Assembly (NCBI GenBank): GCA_016081115.2
Contig: JABTTQ020001105.1
Span: forward strand, 310,001 to 374,000
Reading direction: 5' to 3'
Length of the DNA stretch: 64,000 bases
From: Rehmannia glutinosa
Lineage: Eukaryota; Streptophyta; Magnoliopsida; Lamiales; Orobanchaceae
The notes under the pieces were generated by a model. That model had not been told where the DNA came from and made no database searches. It saw nothing but the letters and a program-made list of their open reading frames with translations. The position numbers and the translations under genes were made by a program. Of the stretch, positions 1 to 12,746 are shown one piece after another (position 1 is the stretch's first letter; every line of letters starts with the position of its first letter).

Positions 1-1007
1 ATGCTGGTTAACAACATCAATTTATTTAGACAATGAAATATTTGAAACAAGAAACATATCATATAGCCAATGAACCATTGTCCTAGAGGTCATGATAAGA
101 CATTAAGATCCGTATGATCACTTGATTTAAGTCTCGAGGCACATCTTAATTAGTTGACTAATTAATAATGTTGTTTTCTTCCACCAACATGGTCGGGGTT
201 GGGGTGCGAATCCCATTAAGGGTTATTGGGTGAGACTAGAAGGGGATATTGTAATATTGACCTTCTTGTTCGTAGATTATGCAACGAAGCGTACATGTCT
301 TGTCGACGGATTTCTAGGGGCCATTAATTTCGTGAAGCTAGAAAGATGAGATATATATAAAAAAGAAAAAAACAGATGATATAATGGAAGTATGCATGGT
401 ACAAACAAAAAACTACACAAAATTTGCACCATTGAAAAAGAGTGCCACTATTCATAAGGGCTTTATAGTCAAAACACAGGAGATTCTTCTGAACCCAAGA
501 GTCGATATCTTGAAAACAGAAAGACTGACTAGGGTGGAGTACAGTGTCTGACAAAACCAAAAACCTTTCCGTATTCTTTTGGAAGTTGCTTTATCAAAAG
601 AGAGGGCCCCACCAAGATCACAAACGACGTCGTCCCACCACTTTCAAAAATCCAATTGCATTTCAATCAATCCCACAAAGACAAAATAATTTCGCCACAA
701 AAAAGTGAAAAACCATCACAAAACTTGAAAAAAACAGATAAAGTAAAAAACAAAAAGAAATAGAAAGAGATTTCGAGTTTTGTACCATTTCGCCACCCTC
801 TTCATGTTCCCAACAAACTGTACTACCACCCTCCTCATACCCCTCTCTCTCTCCCCACTCAAAACCCAGCTTTCAATTTTCAAGAAATCATTACACAATT
901 CTCTCTCCATATAACCAACCCAGAAATGCATTGTGTAAAACTTCAGCCAAGATTTCATTTTTAAGCTTTCCATCTGTTTGTTCATTTGCCTGTGAAGAAA
1001 AAAAAAA
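1..1007. other. 5' flank of the EMS1-like gene
   Basis: No gene was recognised here. Open frames on the minus strand in this stretch (for example around 324-560 and 716-1033) have no family features and lie in AT-rich DNA. The last 200 bases are CT-rich, as expected for a plant 5' UTR, and a long purine run immediately precedes the ATG at 1008. Confidence 0.5.
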
Positions 1008-4000
1008 ATGGCGTTCCCGCTGTTGCATTGCATTTTCGTTTTGTTTCACCTGAGTTTCTTGGCCTCAAACGCCTTATCCCAGCAAAAAATCGAAAACCCT
1101 GATAGTGTTAGTTTGTTGGCATTCAAGAATTCTCTTGAAAACCCTGAAATACTCGGTTCATGGGAACCCACCATTTCTCACTGCAACTGGACCGGAGTAT
1201 TTTGCAACGAAAACCGAGTCATGTCGCTCGTTCTGTCGGACCACACTCTCACAGACGAACTCAGGGTCCTTTGTCCACTTCTCTCTTCTCCCTCACCAGC
1301 CTCATTGTGTTGGATCTTTCTTCGAATCAGTTGTATGGCGAAATTTCAGCAGAAATTGGTAAACTCGGCCGGCTAGAAGTCTTGGACTTGGGTCGTAATC
1401 ATTTGACCGGCGAGTTACCGGCCCAACTCGGTGAGTTGACTCGTCTGCAGAGCCTGAGACTCGGGCCCAATTTCTTTACCGGGAAAATTCCGCCGGAGTT
1501 GGGGAACTTGGTAAAGCTTGAATCTTTTGATATTTCCGGAAATGCCCTCACCGGGAATATTCCACCCCAGATTGGAAACTTGACCCAGCTGCAGGTTTTG
1601 GCTCTTGGTAATAATTTTCTTACAGGCTCTTTCCTTTTTATTCTTTCACAAAGCTTCAATCTTTATCTTCGTTAGACGTTTCAAACAACTCTCTTTCCGG
1701 AAAGATATCACCGGAGATCGGTAAACTCACTTCCCTCACGGAGATTTACGTCGGAGACAACCATTTCTCCGGTGGGTTTCCGCCGGAGATTGGCCAGCTG
1801 TCGAATCTTGAGATTTTTTCTTCGCCTTCTTGTTTTTTCAATGGCCCATTACCTAAAACGTTCTCGAAGCTGAAATCGCTGAGCAAACTTGATCTTTCTT
1901 ACAACCCGTTGAAGTGTTCGATCCCAGACATTATCGGAGAGATGCAAAATCTTACAATATTGAATTTTATATACGCGGAGCTTAACGGTAGTATACCTTC
2001 CGAGATTGGAAAATGCAGAAACTTGAAAGTGTTGCTGCTTTCTTTCAATTCTCTTACCGGGGTTTTGCCTGAGGAGCTATCTGAGTTGTCTTTGATGACA
2101 TTTTCTGCTGAAATGAATCAACTCTCAGGTCCATTGCCTTCTTGGCTTGGAATATGGACGCAGGTCGATTCGATTTTGCTTTCGGGCAATCGATTTTCGG
2201 GGAAAATCCCACCTGAGATTGGAAATTGTTCAATGCTGAGTCACATTAGTTTGAGCAATAATATGCTTTCTGGTGAGATTCCTAAAGAATTGTGTAATGC
2301 TGGTTTGCTTTCAGAGATTGAGCTTGATCATAATTTTCTCACAGGGAGTATCGAAGAAACTTTTGAGAAATGCGGAAATTTGACACAGTTAGCATTGTTT
2401 GATAATCAGATTGTTGGTTCTATTCCAGAATATTTTTCTGAGCTGCCATTGATAGCTCTTGAATTGGATTCTAACAATTTTACGGGTTCTGTTCCTGTTA
2501 GCCTTTGGAGCTCATTAAATTTGATTTTCTTTTCTGCTGCAAGTAATCAGTTAGTGGGTTCTCTGCCTGTGGAGATTGGCAATGCCGTGTCATTACAGAG
2601 CATTATTCTACCTAATAATCGTATTACCGGAAAAATTCCTGATGAGATTGGGAAACTCCATTTGCTTGCCATGTTGGATTTGAACTCCAATTTTCTTGAA
2701 GGTAATATACCAAGTGGGCTTGGGAATTGCACATCACTTACAACATTGGATTTGGGTAAAAACAGGCTTAATGGTTCCATTCCAGAAGAAATTACTGATT
2801 TGCCTCAGTTACAATGCCTTGTTCTTTCGTATAATAATCTGTCTGGAAAGATTCCTTCCAAAAATTCCAAGTATTTTCATCAAGTTTCTGATATTCCAGA
2901 TTCTACCTACATTCAGCATCATGGTTTTTATGATCTTTCGTTCAACAGATTGAGCGGCCCGATTCCTGAAGAACTAGGGAACTGTGTGGTTGTGGTAAAT
3001 CTTCTTCTCAACAACAATTTACTCTCTGGAGACATACCAAGGTCATTATCTCGCTTATTAAATCTAACGACTTTAGATTTGTCCGAAAACTTGCTTACTG
3101 GTACTCTTCCTGGTGAATTTGGCGATTCGGTTAAGTTACAGGGATTGTATCTTGGGAATAACCAGCTTACAGGTCCAATTCCTGAAACTTATGGTCAATT
3201 AATTGGATTGGTGAAACTTAATTTGTCGTCTAATATGTTATCTGGTTCGATTCCTCCTAGTTTTGGTAACTTGAAGGGGCTTACACATTTGGACTTGAGT
3301 TCTAACTCTCTAAGCGATGAGCTTCCTGTTGCACTGTCTGGAATGGTACATCTTGTCGGTTTTTACGCTCAGCAGAATAGGCTTTCGGGTCGTTTAGATG
3401 AGCTATTCAAGAACTCCTTCGCTTGGAGAGTCGAAATTGTGAATTTAAGTTGCAATTCCTTTAGTGGGGTCTTGCCAAGTTCATTAGGCAACATGTCCTA
3501 TTTGACAATCTTGGATCTTCATGGAAATAGTTTCACCGGCGAAGTTCCATCTGAGCTTGGAAATCTTGCACAGCTCGAGTATCTTGATGTCTCTGGGAAT
3601 ATGCTCGACGGAGAAATTCCAGACGATGTGTGTGGTCTTACGAATCTTTTATTCTTGAATCTTGCAGAAAACAAGCTACAAGGCCCTATTCCGAAAACCG
3701 GGATTTGCAGGAACTTAACAAAAGCTTCAGTTTCTGGAAACAAGCATTTGTGTGGTGTAATTATGGGTTCAAAATGTAGCTTTGGCCGAAAATCACCTCT
3801 GCTGAATGTGTGGGGACTGGCATCAGTTGTAGTAGGAACTATTTTGATAACCCTTTCCGTAGTTATAGTTCTAACGATCTGGGCTAATCGAAACAGCAGA
3901 AACGATCCTGAGGATATAAGAGACAGCAAGCTAAATAGCTCGGACCCGAATCTCTATCTTTTGAGCAGTAGCAGATCGAAGGAGCCACTTAGCATTAACA

Positions 4001-4905
4001 TTGCCATGTTTGAGCAGCCACTCCTGAAATTGACCTTAGTCGATATACTGGAGGCGACAAATAACTTTTGCAAGGCGAACATAATCGGAGATGGTGGCTT
4101 TGGAACTGTGTACAAAGCCACATTGCCAGACGGGAAGGTAGTCGCGGTGAAAAAGCTAAGCCAAGCCAAGACTCAAGGCCAACGTGAGTTTCTGGCCGAG
4201 ATGGAAACACTAGGAAAGGTGAAACATCGAAATCTTGTCTCCTTGCTCGGCTACTGTTCGTACGGTGAGGAGAAAGTGCTTGTTTACGAGTACATGGCGA
4301 ATGGAAGCGTCGATCATTGGCTGAGAAACCGAACGGGAACTCTTGATGTCTTAAACTGGACCAAACGTTTCAAAATCGCTGTCGGAGCTGCGCGTGGGCT
4401 AGCTTTTCTTCACCACGGGTTTATTCCACACATTATTCACCGCGATATTAAGGCGAGTAATATACTTCTGAACGAAGAGTTTGAGCCGAAGGTTGCTGAT
4501 TTTGGGTTAGCCAGATTGATAAGTGCATGTGAGACGCATGTGAGTACTGATATCGCGGGGACTTTTGGGTATATTCCACCCGAGTATGGGCAGAGCTGGA
4601 AATCGACAACTAGGGGCGATGTTTATAGTTTTGGTGTGATTCTGCTCGAACTGTTGACTGGAAAGGAGCCGACGGGGCCTGATTTTAAAGACATCGAAGG
4701 TGGGAATTTGGTTGGATGGGTGTTTTTTAAGGTCAAGAATGGTTGTGCTGTGGATGTGCTTGATCCTATGATTCTTGATGCTGATTCTAAACAAATGATG
4801 CTTCAGACATTGCAGATTGCTGTGGTTTGTTTGTCTGAGAATCCTGCTAACAGGCCTACTATGCTACATGTTCTGAAATTCTTGAAGGGGATTCAAGATG
4901 AGTAG
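1008..4905 (+). CDS. EMS1: EMS1/EXS-like leucine-rich repeat receptor kinase, two -1 frameshifts in this sequence
   Basis: Plasma-membrane receptor kinase. In Arabidopsis EMS1/EXS perceives the TPD1 ligand and specifies anther tapetum fate. It is intronless here, as in the family. The start at 1008 gives a hydrophobic signal peptide (MAFPLLHCIFVLFHLSF). Next come a cysteine-pair LRR cap, about 30 LRRs with the LxGxIP pattern, a membrane segment near nt 3810-3880, and a kinase domain from about 4084 with GDGGFG, VAVKK, HRDIKASN and DFGLA, so all catalytic residues are present and it is an RD kinase. The frame shifts twice: near 1264-1266 (a G run) and near 1627-1633 (a T run). One missing base at each site reconnects continuous LRRs and gives about 1299 residues, somewhat longer than Arabidopsis EMS1 (about 1192). 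No other lesion is visible in the rest of the gene. A sequencing error is more likely than a pseudogene. Confidence 0.88.
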
Positions 4906-5444
4906 GATGATGCAAGACTTGCTTTTTTTTTTTCCTGATGGGTGTTTGTTTTTAAATAAATATATCCAGGGTAATTGAACTGTTATAGTTTCCTCTTTGC
5001 TGATTTTGTCTATATAATGACCACTTATGTTACACATGTGATGATGTTTGGGGTTATGGTATCCATTTAAATGTTCATTGTCCAGTATTTATTTTTTAGT
5101 GTTTTCTTGTGTCATATTTTTTTTTTTACCTCAATGTTACAATTACTAGTGTTTTCCTGAGATGATAGCTTTATTTATCACTATAGTAGGATAGGTGAAA
5201 GGTTAAACTTAAGGTTGATTGAGTCATGATCAAGTCATAAATCTAATAAACAATAATCTGTTTCAATGGGGTTTTGTTCAAACTGCCTACATATGGGCTT
5301 TTACGTGGTAAGAAAATGACCAGTACTTGAAATGGTCCTATAATCAAATCAACATGATTTTGATATTGGATAATTGAAATCTGAAAGACCTATCATTTTG
5401 TTGCTACATTACAAAAATTATGCTGGAGGTTTAACTTAATTACG
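4906..5444. other. 3' flank of the EMS1-like gene
   Basis: T-rich 3' UTR and spacer. An AATAAA-like run lies about 50 bases after the stop codon. Nothing else was recognised. Confidence 0.5.
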
Positions 5445-6205
5445 AAAAAAGATTATCTTTCTTTTTTTTTTTTTTTTACCAAAAGCGATAGATTTTATTG
5501 CATAAGAAACTCACACAAACGCAAACAACGCCCATCTTGACAAAGCCCACCTTGCATGCAGACAAAGGCAAGGGAACTCAACACACTCAACAACACAAAA
5601 ACTAAAACACCTCCCAAGAAGGACTAGAGCACTCCCAAAAGGAGACTCAAATAACAAACCCACCCACACACACAAAAACCCAAGCACGAAAGAACTACAA
5701 CAAACTACAAATCAAACATGACTTGTCTATGAGCTTCGCCCTTCAACCAAAAAACCGAAAAATGACAAAATCACAATAACAAAAAAACCGACAACACAAA
5801 AATCTAATCTATCAAATACTAGACAAGACCCGAACAAGAAGCCTCTCCCCCTCTCGATTTGCCGTCGTCACCGCCCACCACCGCAGCCACCACCGAGCCA
5901 TGGACTAACCACCACTGCCCGCCTCCTCGATATTCTCCCAAAGTCCGGATCTGAAAATAAGCATCACGGACCAGCCGGATCTAGATGAAAAAACACCTCG
6001 GGGCAAAAGAAGCTTGACCGGCGACTAGACGTCGTCGGCCGTGTGGCCATTGCCGGCAAAGGTGATGGTGGGGATGGGCGGAGACTTTAGAATATGAAAG
6101 GGAGAGAGAAGAAAAATGGAGGTTTGGTGCTTTTTTTTTTAGAGAGAGACGAGAGAAAATATCAGTAGAGAGAGAAAGGAGGGGTGTTTAAAAAAGATTA
6201 TCTTT
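5445..6205 (-). mobile_element. short LINE-type retroelement with 16-bp target duplication
   Basis: The insert 5461-6189 is flanked by identical copies of AAAAAAGATTATCTTT at 5445-5460 and 6190-6205. At its left end a T tract reads as a poly(A) tail on the minus strand, preceded by a plant L1-like 3' end (the strand reads ...GCAATAAAATCTATCGC...). Its right end is CT/GA-rich, resembling a LINE 5' UTR. No endonuclease or reverse-transcriptase frame is present, so this is an internally deleted or non-autonomous copy mobilised by LINE machinery. A retroposed cDNA fragment is an alternative. Confidence 0.75.
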
Positions 6206-7739
6206 TGGAATTACAAATATCCAAAGTATTACAAATATCCCTCAAGAAGGTGTAATTTGTAAAATAAAAACAAATAGCCCTCAATATTAAGAGGATATTT
6301 ATAATTTTAAAAGATAAGTAATTCCCCATTGTAATTATACTGAACTTTGAGGGTATTGTTTGTAATTAATTCTTGAGTTAGAAAGAAAATTCATTAAAAC
6401 GTGCTCATGGATTAGGACAATTCTCAAGTGGTCAACAGTGGCAGGCCCTCACAACAACCACAACATTATTGTTTTAAAATTTAAAATCTAGCACCGACAT
6501 TCTTTCGTCTGCAGCGCTAGGCCCCCTTGTCCGCCTTGATTTTTTTTTTTTCGATTAGGCCCCGCCTAACCCGTCCCAGTCCCGCCGACCCGCCTTGAGC
6601 TCCACCTAAGCGCTAGGTCCCGGCCTGCCGCCCAACTAATACCTAGCTTCTTAGAACACCGCACAACATACAATTTCGCAAAACCTTTAGAGAATAAGAA
6701 ACCATAGTTTGACATTGATTTCATAACAAATCGTGCAATGGATTTTGTTCCCACAGGACGGCGCCGCTTGAAAGGGTTTCGTTTCCGATACTATCATTTC
6801 CCAATTTGACCCTTTGCTAGCTTGCAAAAACTACCGGAAAGAACTCCGTCGTTAATACTCCAACGACCAAGTCGGTAATATGAAGAAAAAGAGTATATTG
6901 ATATGAGAAGCTAAAAGATATTACGTATGGAAAAAATGATGCTGAAAACTTACATTAATCTCCCTTTTATACCTTTACATATGCCTTTGGCTCGACACAT
7001 GGCAAGCCAGGATTGGCCCCTAGTTCTACGCCAGGCACCGTACTATGCTCACCTGGTGTGTTAGTTACATATTGTCGGTCGATCCCGACAATAGTTCTTA
7101 AAATCAACTCAACTTGCTAGGACAATTAATGCTTATAAGGTCTATCACGGAGGATAATTAATGATGTCGTTCTACCATAGAAGACAATTAATGATCGAGT
7201 TGGACGACACTAGTTACTTTATATCAAGTCGCTCCCCTATGGCACTTCATTTGTTAGATAAATGTTTTTATCAAGATTTTGATGGTTATGTTTAAATGAG
7301 TTTTTATACCAAAACAATGTTTATGTATGTTATCCAAAATACTCCTAAATGATTTAAAATGTTTTTACTAATTTTTGGAGTATTTCTTAGAGTTTATTAT
7401 TCGACAAAAAAATTGGACAACATATTTAATGTTTTTATGTTAATTGGGTTTTACACAAAAACAATGTTTATAAATGTTGTCCAAATACTCCCATGTGATT
7501 TAAAATATTTTTACTAATTTTTGGAGTATTTCTTGAAGTTTATTTTTGATAAAAATCGGACAACATTTCAAGATTGGAGAGTCGACGGCCGCCCAAAACG
7601 TCGACTGCACTGAAGAAAGAAAACTTGAAACATAACGTACTAAAGTCAAAAACGTGAAGAGGGGACGGTCGGCGGGGGCCGACGGTCGCACCCTGAAGGC
7701 GATCGGCCACACCCCCATCGATCGATCAACCTCCCCTTC
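6206..7739. other. gene-free spacer
   Basis: No coding region was recognised. A near-repeated segment (about 7300-7380 and 7440-7530, both containing ACAATGTTTAT and a TTTTTGGAGTATTTCTT motif) indicates a local duplication of old repeat DNA. Confidence 0.4.
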
Positions 7740-8490
7740 GACCTATACCTGGATCGCACTATATTTTTCAAACGTTCGAAAATCTTAAACAGGCAACCGG
7801 TCGCCCTATGTTATTTTTTGACAAAGAAAATCATGATGTTTGAAATCCTTATCAGCCAAGATTTACTTTTAATTTTTGTACAATATTTTTACATCTTGTG
7901 ATCCTCTTTTTGTAGACAAAAGTGAAGAAGGATGAGCCTATGTTGGAGATCCAATCTTAAAGACTCTCCTATAAATAGAGGATGAATTGAAGACACAAAT
8001 ACACAACACATACAAGCAAAATACATAACAAGAAATCTGCAAATTCTCAAGCCTTCATTTTTATACTCTTTGTTGTAATAGCCTAGTTCTTGCACTTGCA
8101 CTATCTTGAGGTCTAGGCTTTTCCTTTTTTATTACACTTGCACTCAAAGTTTGCATACTTCAATTATTGAGTTGTAATCTTGAATTTTTCTATCATCCAA
8201 AACAAGATATCCTTGTTAGTGTTCTTGTGGTAAGAACACACTTGAGTGATCTTAGGTGTTGAAGAGTGTGGTACTCTTCATAGGTGTTGAAGGAAGATTG
8301 TGGTAATTTTCTTGAAGGCGTTGTAAGAAGATTGTGGTAATCTTCAAAAGTGGTGTTGTATTAATTGTGGTAATTAATAAAATCTTTTTCTTTTTGAAAT
8401 CCACTTTGGATATCGGTGGTGGTAGAGATTAGGCCCTAGGTGGGTTGAACTACTATAAATCATCGAGTGTTGTTTAATTTCCGCATTTAC
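7740..8490 (+). mobile_element. probable LTR or leader remnant of a retrotransposon
   Basis: A TATAAATAGAGG promoter-like box begins at 7970. It is followed by a pyrimidine-rich leader and repeated GATTGTGGTAAT motifs (about 8290-8380). The stretch ends in a conserved LTR-like tail (AGGCCCTAGGTGGGTTGAAC at about 8432). No gag or pol and no second LTR copy were seen, so this would be a solo LTR or a fragment. The ends were not defined. Confidence 0.4.
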
Positions 8491-9110
8491 ATTCTTGTCT
8501 ATTACGTGTTCTTTCGAAAAAGAGGCGATTTGCGAAAAATCGGCATAATCTATTCACCCCTACAGATTATCGTAGCCACTTGGACTAATACTTACTTTTG
8601 TAGGATTCGAATATCTCGAATAGTTAATGGTGGTTGTCGTCGACTCTGCCATCCATCATTTTTATATCGTCGATCTTGCACTTTTCCCGCCAAGAAAAAC
8701 GACTTCTTATCAAAATATCCCGTCTCCACCATGCTCATCCCATTGGAGACTTGGAAACTAAGTAACCCTTTCTTATTTTCAGATCTTCCACCACATGACC
8801 CACCCTATATACGCCCGGATCAATAGTGGCATCCTTACTGGGATAATTTAAAGAGAAACATATATAAGTTTCGACCGCATCTTATATTATGTATATCTAT
8901 GGATGATAAATTGATAATCGTCCAAAATCCGACATTGAACTTCTTCTTCGAGAAATAGAAGCCTCGCATTGTTACTATATTCTTTACGAGTGTGTTATAG
9001 GAAAGTTTAAAGTTTTCATTACTAAGGGTCAATCTGGGAGAACGAGGTTTCCTTTTATTAAAAAAAAGACAAGCATGGAAATAAAAAGTAGTTTTCACCA
9101 TTTAGTTCTA
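8491..9110. other. gene-free spacer
   Basis: An open frame at 8467-8826 (+) and one at 8835-9101 (-) show no recognisable motif. Nothing else was seen. Confidence 0.4.
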
Positions 9111-9800
9111 GGGGTGGCGATTTAGGTTGGATTCGGGTTTGTGGATCAAAACCTATCAACCCGAATATTTAAATTTTTGTGTCACTATTTTTAACACAAA
9201 CCTAGTCTATTTACGTACATTTAACTCGAATCCAACCTTTTTAACCCGCCTAATAAAATTATTATTATTATGTACATTTAATAATTCTCAATCGAAATCA
9301 CTTGTAGCTCATCAAGTGGTATTACTCACCCTTTGTAAGAGTGTTGACCCCAGAGTTCGAACTCAGATCTTTCAGTTTCTTTGAAATTTATCCTCCCCAA
9401 ATAAATTCAAGTTTTTAAACTCAATCATCATGACACACTGAATATAGCAAATATCACAATTCATACCCCCAAAAAAAAAACATAATTACATTAATAACAT
9501 AACCATATTAATCATATTTTGAGATAACATACAAACTAATAAAAATATGCATAATTAAGGAGGTTTTATCATTTAAGTTTGATGAACATGTTTTTTTTTC
9601 TTCTTATAATTAGTAATTTACTTAATTTTCTTTTAAATTCACAAACAAAGGTTATATGAGTTAAAAGGATCATAGCGACGATCCAAACCCGACTTATTTA
9701 ATTTGCGGGTTATACGAGTTCGACGCGGACCCATAAAACCAAAACCTAGATTCATATCCACTAATTTGTGTTAGGTTTTGCGAGTTCGCTCAGGAGTTGG
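9111..9800. repeat. degenerate hAT-like repeat with an embedded tRNA-derived SINE-like segment
   Basis: The stretch opens with TAGGGGTGGCGATTTAGG, a style of end common in plant hAT-type non-autonomous elements, and holds 'AACCCG'-type subterminal words. Inside it, about 9303-9420, TAGCTCATCAAGTGG (A-box-like) is followed by GAGTTCGAACTC (B-box-like) about 40 bases later, which is the layout of a tRNA-derived SINE. It does not fold as an intact tRNA. Confidence 0.35.
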
Positions 9801-9990
9801 GCTAATTTAACAAAACATGCCAAATGAGATAACCTTATACATGTATATTTTTGTGCGTTTAGAGTAGGCGTATTTGAATGCCGGATAAACTCATACATGT
9901 GGTATATTTGTGGGAGTAGTTAAAAAGCTAAATCTATGCGCGCCAATGGGATTAGCGCATTTAGAGAGGGCGATTGGAGAGACAGGTGAG

Positions 9991-10062
9991 ACGGTGATAC
10001 TTTTAGTGTAAAAAATAATTTAGATAAAGTATCATTTTTACACTAAAATATCACCTCTCTCG
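9991..10062. repeat. short inverted repeat (hairpin)
   Basis: GGTGATACTTTTAGTGTAAAAA is followed after a short loop by its near-exact reverse complement, ending TTTTTACACTAAAATATCACC. It may be the remnant of a small foldback element. Confidence 0.55.
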
Positions 10063-10880
10063 ATCTCACGGATTTTCACCATCTCACGTAAGTTTTGCGA
10101 TAATCCATGAGATGAATCTTATATCTAAATAGAATTCGACTAAAACCCATACCCATAAAAAGAATCCATATTTTTTATGTGGTTAGGATCCGTCTCATGA
10201 ACTTAGATCCACATGAGACAGTCTATATGAGACCTCCTCTTGCAAAAGTATTATCTCCTTATTTATTTCCCTGTTATCTTTCTTCCCCACCTTATTTATT
10301 TTTGCTAATTTAACAGATAATTGCAAACACATTTTTCTTTTAATGAATATATATTTATTTTTTTCTTTTTTAAAATTTGATAACTTTTTTTTTATTTTTT
10401 ATTTTTTTTTTTTACATATAATATATTAAATTAATTGACCGGTTTCATTTTTATTCGAGTGCGTGAATCTTCTCACCTATTATCCCCCACTGTAATTAAA
10501 AAAAAAAAAAAAAAAAAAAAAACAACTAGAGCCTACAAATAAATTTTAAAGTAAATTGCCAACAAATCGTACTCATAATCAACTAATTATACGCACCCAA
10601 CCTATCATAGTATAAACGTGTTCCACTCGTACATAGGTTCAAGTTCAACACTTCAAATTTATAATAAAAGAAATTATGATAACAAGAAAAAGAAAGAAAA
10701 ACTAGGAACCTTCCGGAAAAGGGTCCTTGACAAAAGGTTATCGAGACACGTGACACCCCCGGTTCCGCACGTGCCTCTCCTAGTACAAACAGACCCTTCT
10801 GGCTTCTACACTAATCTAGACACATTCTATCAGATCGAATAATCCTCTGAAGTAATCCCCACCGTCCCACCTAACGTACA
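10063..10880. other. 3' flank of the heat-shock factor gene
   Basis: AT-rich spacer with an A run at about 10499-10522. No gene was recognised; the 10618-10842 (+) frame has no family features. Confidence 0.4.
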
Positions 10881-12013
10881 TCAATTGCATACCCTACGAT
10901 TTCTCGAGTTGCATCGCATCAACCACGATGACTCCTGATCATCACCGCTGTTATCTTGATCCAACGGCTCTGATTTGATATCCCCTCCCGGCTGCTGCAG
11001 CTGCAAATCCATCTCAGGCTCCACCGAACTACCCTCGCCTTCTCTCCCGCGTTTCACACCTATCGGCACGCCGAACAATCTCGCGCTTATCTCCTCCGCC
11101 GCCGATCTGATGTTACATTCTTCTCCTCCTCCTTTTGCCGCCGCCGCGACGACGGCGGTCTGTATTTCTTCACAAAACCTCGTCATTGGTAGTAGATCCA
11201 ACGGCTTCACCGCGTTCTCTGACAAATTTGATTTACAGCTGTGCCCTTGGTTATCGTTGCTGCTGTTATTTTTGCTGTTGCCAGCGTAATTAGACATCAA
11301 AGAGTAAATATTGTTGCATAAGCTCTTCATTTGACTCAACTCTTTGTTGAGCTGCACGTTTTCCTTTTTCAGCCTCTCGTTCTCTCCTATCAGCTCCGCC
11401 GTGCTGCCGCTGAACTCCCGGGCGGTGGCAGGTGAATTAGAGGAAGAAAGTACTTGCTCCTCGCCGGAGTCCGACGGAGACACCGTTCTAACCGGCGCAG
11501 CCGGAGTTAGTTGCACCGCACCTACTGCAGAAGGCGTTGCCACCGTCACAGAAGACGGTGACGTGATTTTCCGGCGCTGGATGTCGCACAAAAGCTTTTT
11601 CTCGCCTCTACGGAAATATTCGTTCGAGAACTCCCACCGATCAGGCATAACCTTCCTAAATCCCTAAAAATCCATCAAACGGATCATTCAACAACCAAAA
11701 AAAAAAACTTCATCATAAACCAAATCATGAATTGCAGGACTTGATTATCGAAGCTTACATAAGTGTTCAGTTGCCGAACGAAACTCGAGAAATTATTGTG
11801 CTTGAAATATTTCGGCAACAAATCCCTAGCAAACTCCGTCGGATTCCAAACAACAAAAGTAGATCCGTCTTCATTCCACGAGATGACGTCATCGATCGCG
11901 CGGTCATCTACGAGTTGATAAGTTTTGGTCAGAAACGGTGTCGGAAGGGACCTCGGCGTATCTCCGGCCGTCGATTCACCTCCACCGTTCCGATCTACCG
12001 GAGGCGGAGCCAT
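10881..12013 (-). CDS. HSFB2B: class-B heat-shock transcription factor (HSFB2b type), two exons
   Basis: Nuclear transcription factor that binds heat-shock elements; class-B members lack the activator AHA motif and usually act as repressors or coregulators. Exon 1 is 11759-12013 (85 codons) and exon 2 is 10881-11663, with a GT-AG intron of 95 bases at the conserved position inside the DNA-binding domain (after RQLNTY, before GFRKV). The protein is 345 residues, normal for the family. The winged-helix domain spans about 22-117, with SSFVRQLNTYGFRKV as the recognition helix. A heptad coiled coil (about 172-206, STAELIGENERLKKENVQL) is the HR-A/B oligomerisation region without the class-A insertion. 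LFGVPIG at 281-287 is the class-B repressor motif, followed by a basic VKRGREG stretch. The frame is clean, unlike several neighbours. Confidence 0.92.
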
Positions 12014-12174
12014 ATCAATCCTTACCTACTCCAAACCAAAACCGTCAAATTCAATTTCAACAACCCAAAACAACAAAAAAAGGGAATAAAATTACAAACG
12101 TAAAAAGATAGACGTTAATTCTGTTGAAAATCTAATCTAATTGTTGGAGAGAGATAGCGGAGAACGTATGGTAA

Positions 12175-12187
12175 TTCCAGAATGTTC
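12175..12187. promoter_or_regulatory. perfect three-unit heat-shock element
   Basis: TTCCAGAATGTTC matches TTCnnGAAnnTTC exactly. It lies about 160 bases upstream of the HSFB2b start codon, in its promoter or 5' UTR. It would allow heat induction or autoregulation; class-B factors are known to act on such sites. Confidence 0.75.
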
Positions 12188-12271
12188 TGAGTGCGTAAAA
12201 GGGCAATTTTTAGGGATAAAGAGAAAAAAATGATGGGAAAAGGAGAAAGAAAAGTGAAAGGGAAGAAACGA

Positions 12272-12279
12272 GAAGTTTC
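12272..12279. promoter_or_regulatory. two-unit heat-shock element
   Basis: GAAGTTTC (GAAnnTTC), about 85 bases beyond the three-unit element and about 260 bases upstream of the HSFB2b ATG. A two-unit site is common by chance; its position near a perfect site makes it worth noting. Confidence 0.4.
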
Positions 12280-12746
12280 GGTGGGGTATATGGATATGTG
12301 GCAGTATTAGGGTGGATGGACACGGACAGCTCAATTAATTCTGGAGGAATTGAAATTAGTGTGGCGTTGAAAATTCTCAAGTGCGTGTTTGTTAATTATT
12401 TATTAATTATTAATTAAAAAGTGTAACATGAAAATCTAGTTGAAAATGTGGGTTGATTATCTGTGAGAAATATAGAAAACTGGTGGGTCGGGACTCGGGC
12501 GTTTGACTGAATAATTTGATTTGGATTTTATGAATGTGAAATATTTTCATGAAATTTCTCAAGGGCACGTAATTCTTTTTTTTTTTTGGTTTTAATTGTT
12601 TTCAGTTATTATGTGAATCGAATTCTATAATTGATGGAGAAAATCCGAATTTGATTTGGTCATCATATTCAACTATTTAAATGATAACAACCATTTTTAG
12701 AATTTGACTTTGATTTGCATATGTAAATTGGTTATACTACATACTA

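Noticed and set aside
3519..3929. 136-codon minus-strand frame inside the EMS1 gene
   Set aside because: It is a shadow of the receptor kinase coding strand.
9303..9420. tRNA gene, because of GAGTTCGAACTC
   Set aside because: No cloverleaf can be drawn. The A-box-like and B-box-like words fit a decayed SINE better. The same holds for 22179 and 51355.
10975..11667. Plus-strand frames opposite the HSFB2b exons
   Set aside because: They are antisense shadows of the GC-rich heat-shock factor coding region.
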